DNA of 7,325 bases from an uncultured Oscillibacter sp. (GTDB taxonomy: Bacteria > Bacillota > Clostridia > Oscillospirales > Oscillospiraceae), in assembly GCA_910584995.1 (NCBI GenBank), contig CAJUDW010000056.1:1-7325 (forward strand), in the 5' to 3' direction. Positions 7,074-7,325 of this stretch are shown here, one piece after another (position 1 is the stretch's first letter; each line of letters begins with the position of its first letter). The notes below the pieces were generated by a model, which saw only the letters and a list, made by a program, of their open reading frames with translations, was not told where the DNA came from and made no database searches. A program made the translations under genes and the position numbers.

Positions 7074-7109
7074 AGCCGCCGTATCACGGAGAAACGTGAT
7101 ACGGCGGCT
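7074..7109 (+). terminator. perfect 15-bp hairpin, probable bidirectional terminator after the operon
   Basis: AGCCGCCGTATCACG pairs perfectly with CGTGATACGGCGGCT across the 6-nt loop GAGAAA. It lies 108 nt after the GLUG gene stop. The downstream + strand tract is weak (TATTCGT); read on the minus strand the stem is followed by TT-GAG, which is also weak. The stem is strong enough to end transcription, but lack of a real U-run leaves room for another role, such as a 3' stability element. Confidence -1.
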
Positions 7110-7206
7110 ATTCGTACTCTGAATCCACTATATTCCAGCCACCGCGCGGCGCAGAGAGCCAGGCAGACGGGACCGATGGCACACACTTGCTTGGTAAACT
7201 TCTAAT

Positions 7207-7260
7207 AAGCACAAAGATGGGCTGTGGATAATTTATAAATCCATAACCCATCTTGCGCTT
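7207..7260. repeat. long interrupted inverted repeat (possible terminator or mobile-element relic)
   Basis: The core pairs AAGATGGG (7214-7221) with CCCATCTT (7247-7254). Inside it, TGTGGAT (7223-7229) pairs with ATCCATA (7239-7245) with one G-T wobble, leaving the 9-nt AT loop AATTTATAA. Outside, AAGC (7207-7210) pairs with GCTT (7257-7260) after a bulge and a mismatch. The total is about 20 base pairs over 54 nt. No strong U-run follows on either strand. It also lies within a minus-strand open frame, so its function is unclear. Confidence -1.
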
Positions 7261-7325
7261 TTGCACTACGAATTGTCAGCCAACAGTCTCCTTGCGTGAG
7301 TTCCTTACCACTATTAACGCAACGG

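Larger units (their letters stand above)
6966..7325. other. intergenic region without a convincing gene; two hairpins
   Basis: This stretch follows the operon. It holds the perfect hairpin at 7074-7109 and the long interrupted hairpin at 7207-7260. I see no gene with both a start codon and a ribosome-binding site. On the minus strand one frame is open from the right edge to a TAG at 7202-7204, then again from 7201 to a TGA at 7070-7072. These could be the tail of a gene lying to the right, or chance. A 6-bp inverted repeat, TTGCGT/ACGCAA (7292-7297 and 7317-7322), sits at the edge. No tRNA or rRNA was recognised. Confidence -1.

Noticed and set aside
6898..7122. A 74-codon + strand frame overlapping the 3' end of the GLUG gene
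   Set aside because: No ribosome-binding site, half of it overlaps the GLUG coding sequence, and it runs through the terminator hairpin.

Overview
The window looks like a chromosomal stretch from a GC-rich Gram-positive anaerobe. A gut Clostridia / Oscillospiraceae-type genome is my best guess. The reasons are GC-rich codon use in the large genes, a Firmicutes-style FtsH remnant, a single-membrane MMPL transporter without periplasmic or outer-membrane partners, and a secreted GLUG-repeat protein of the kind common in gut Clostridia. The assignment is inferred from style, not from a database match.

Layout, left to right. (1) Positions 1-641 hold a decayed fragment of ftsH on the + strand. It has a frameshift near 160, a large internal deletion near 270-280 that removes the whole ATPase core, a damaged zinc motif (HEIGR instead of HEIGH) and an abrupt 3' truncation. 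(2) Positions 690-1046 on the - strand carry a small AT-rich XRE-family regulator. (3) Positions 1047-1249 are an AT-rich intergenic region with two face-to-face promoter candidates. Their -10 boxes share the palindrome ATGTA-TAT-TACAT. (4) Positions 1250-3733 (+) encode an 827-residue, 12-TM MMPL/RND-type transporter with both Asp-Tyr proton-relay pairs intact and an unusual C-terminal tail of seven tandem 4-residue units. (5) Positions 3726-6965 (+), overlapping the transporter by 8 bases, encode a 1079-residue secreted protein anchored by a C-terminal TM. Eleven GLUG-type repeats are split 6+5 by a helical insert of about 330 residues. (6) Positions 6966-7325 have no convincing gene. They contain a perfect 15-bp-stem hairpin (probable terminator), a second long interrupted hairpin and a minus-strand open frame that runs off the right edge.

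How it fits together: the transporter and the GLUG protein form a translationally coupled two-gene operon, probably controlled by the divergent XRE repressor. The transporter has the residues for proton-driven export of a lipid, glycolipid or other hydrophobic substrate. The GLUG/helical protein would sit outside the membrane as a tethered partner or surface receptor. No substrate can be read from the sequence. This regulator, transporter and tethered-surface-protein unit is the best candidate here for an undescribed system.
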